The notes below the pieces were generated by a model. That model saw nothing but the letters and a program-made list of their open reading frames with translations, was not told the DNA's origin and ran no database searches. Below, one piece after another: positions 4,694-5,224 of a stretch of DNA of 5,224 bases. The position numbers and the translations under genes are program-made. The first letter of the stretch is position 1, and every line of letters begins with the position of its first letter. The DNA is from Bacteroidales bacterium (GTDB taxonomy: Bacteria > Bacteroidota > Bacteroidia > Bacteroidales > JAADGE01): assembly GCA_029934265.1 (NCBI GenBank), contig JAOZMN010000235.1, positions 1-5,224 on the forward strand, in the 5' to 3' direction.

Positions 4694-5224
4694 GTGAGAG
4701 AACCAAAAGTAACAATAGTATTTGGAATGAAAGGGGTCGGTAAAACATTTACGACAAAACAACTAATTCGCAAATATATATCCGGTAAAAACAAATTAAA
4801 AGCAGCACCTGTTATTATACTCGATACGCAAGGCGAATATTCAGAAGCAAAAGCTATATACTACAACCCTGACATAGAAGATCAATTTACAAGAACTGAA
4901 CAAATTAGAAAAATAAAAAAACCTTTTCTATACCGATTAATAACTCGAAAGCCAAATAAACAAGTAATGGTTGACGAAGAAATTATACAAGCTGTGCTTG
5001 ATATTTGTCTGTATTTCAAAAATGGTTTATTTGTTATGGAAGATATAAATACCTATATCACAAGCAGTTTACCTCGAAGATTTTTATCTACGTTGGTAAG
5101 TGTGCGACATCAAGGTATAGATTTAATGATTCATTATCAGCGGATAGGAGATCCTCCACCAAAAATATGGGGAAATGGAAATATTATTAGATTACACAAA
5201 ACAATCGATTCTGTAACCGCAGCA
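4694..5224 (+). CDS. P-loop ATPase of Zot / HerA-FtsK type, 3' end cut by window edge
   Basis: The frame runs open for 177 codons to the right edge. An in-frame TAA at 4688 bounds it upstream, and the only other early start, ATG 4727, lies inside the P-loop, so GTG 4694 is the start. Residues 11-18 (GMKGVGKT) are a Walker A motif. ILDTQGEY (42-49) follows. GLFVMEDIN (111-119) sits where Walker B is expected, but reads ED (E116-D117) rather than DE. RHQGIDLMIHYQ (138-149) then matches the R-H-x-G-x-D...Q pattern of Zot-family proteins, with Q149 as the likely polar sensor residue. Known relatives power filamentous-phage assembly (Zot/pI) or genome packaging in membrane-containing viruses (HerA-FtsK type), acting at the inner membrane or a capsid vertex. 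Context with a transglycosylase and a membrane protein favours a virion assembly or packaging motor. Which branch it belongs to cannot be settled from this fragment. Confidence 0.82.
   Translation, partial: MREPKVTIVFGMKGVGKTFTTKQLIRKYISGKNKLKAAPVIILDTQGEYSEAKAIYYNPDIEDQFTRTEQIRKIKKPFLYRLITRKPNKQVMVDEEIIQAVLDICLYFKNGLFVMEDINTYITSSLPRRFLSTLVSVRHQGIDLMIHYQRIGDPPPKIWGNGNIIRLHKTIDSVTAA

Noticed and set aside
5005..5190. Plus-strand 61-residue frame near the right end
   Set aside because: It overlaps the P-loop ATPase in another frame, has an irregular composition and begins inside the ATPase coding sequence.

Overview
The window is strongly AT-rich, and every gene I can support lies on the + strand. 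They are packed almost end to end: 2 to 24 bases between most neighbours, two overlaps, and one gap of 73 bases. There are no Shine-Dalgarno sequences. Start codons instead follow A/T-rich stretches, often ending in TTATG, which is typical of Bacteroidota. The small genes, the operon-like packing, a tail-anchored lytic transglycosylase and a Zot/HerA-FtsK-type ATPase suggest part of a small virus or integrated prophage of a Bacteroidota host, more likely tailless or filamentous than a classical tailed phage. This is inference: I recognise no capsid, replication or integrase gene.

Layout. Positions 1-812 hold the 3' end of an unrecognised gene and a 191-residue protein with a TolA-like Ala/Glu/Lys helix made by three 39-bp tandem repeats. 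Positions 813-885 are the only real intergenic gap; they contain a GC-richer, 56-base imperfect hairpin just before a gene for a helix-turn-helix protein (886-1299). Positions 1283-2946 encode an acidic low-complexity protein, a small helical basic protein and a 195-residue protein, none of which I recognise. Positions 2964-3787 hold a basic Trp-rich protein, a protein of the widespread 'MSWNHR...' hypothetical family, and a 35-residue micro-ORF. Positions 3800-5224 form the most interpretable block: a lytic transglycosylase with an EF-hand-like loop and a C-terminal membrane anchor, a 91-residue single-pass membrane protein, and a P-loop ATPase starting at GTG 4694 that runs off the right edge.

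Working together (inference): the last three genes look like a membrane-associated entry, exit or assembly module, in which the transglycosylase opens peptidoglycan, the small membrane protein may anchor or recruit partners, and the ATPase drives genome packaging or virion extrusion. The HTH protein and the hairpin before it are the best candidates for control of the downstream operon. I see no tRNA, rRNA, CRISPR array, insertion sequence or convincing intrinsic terminator.
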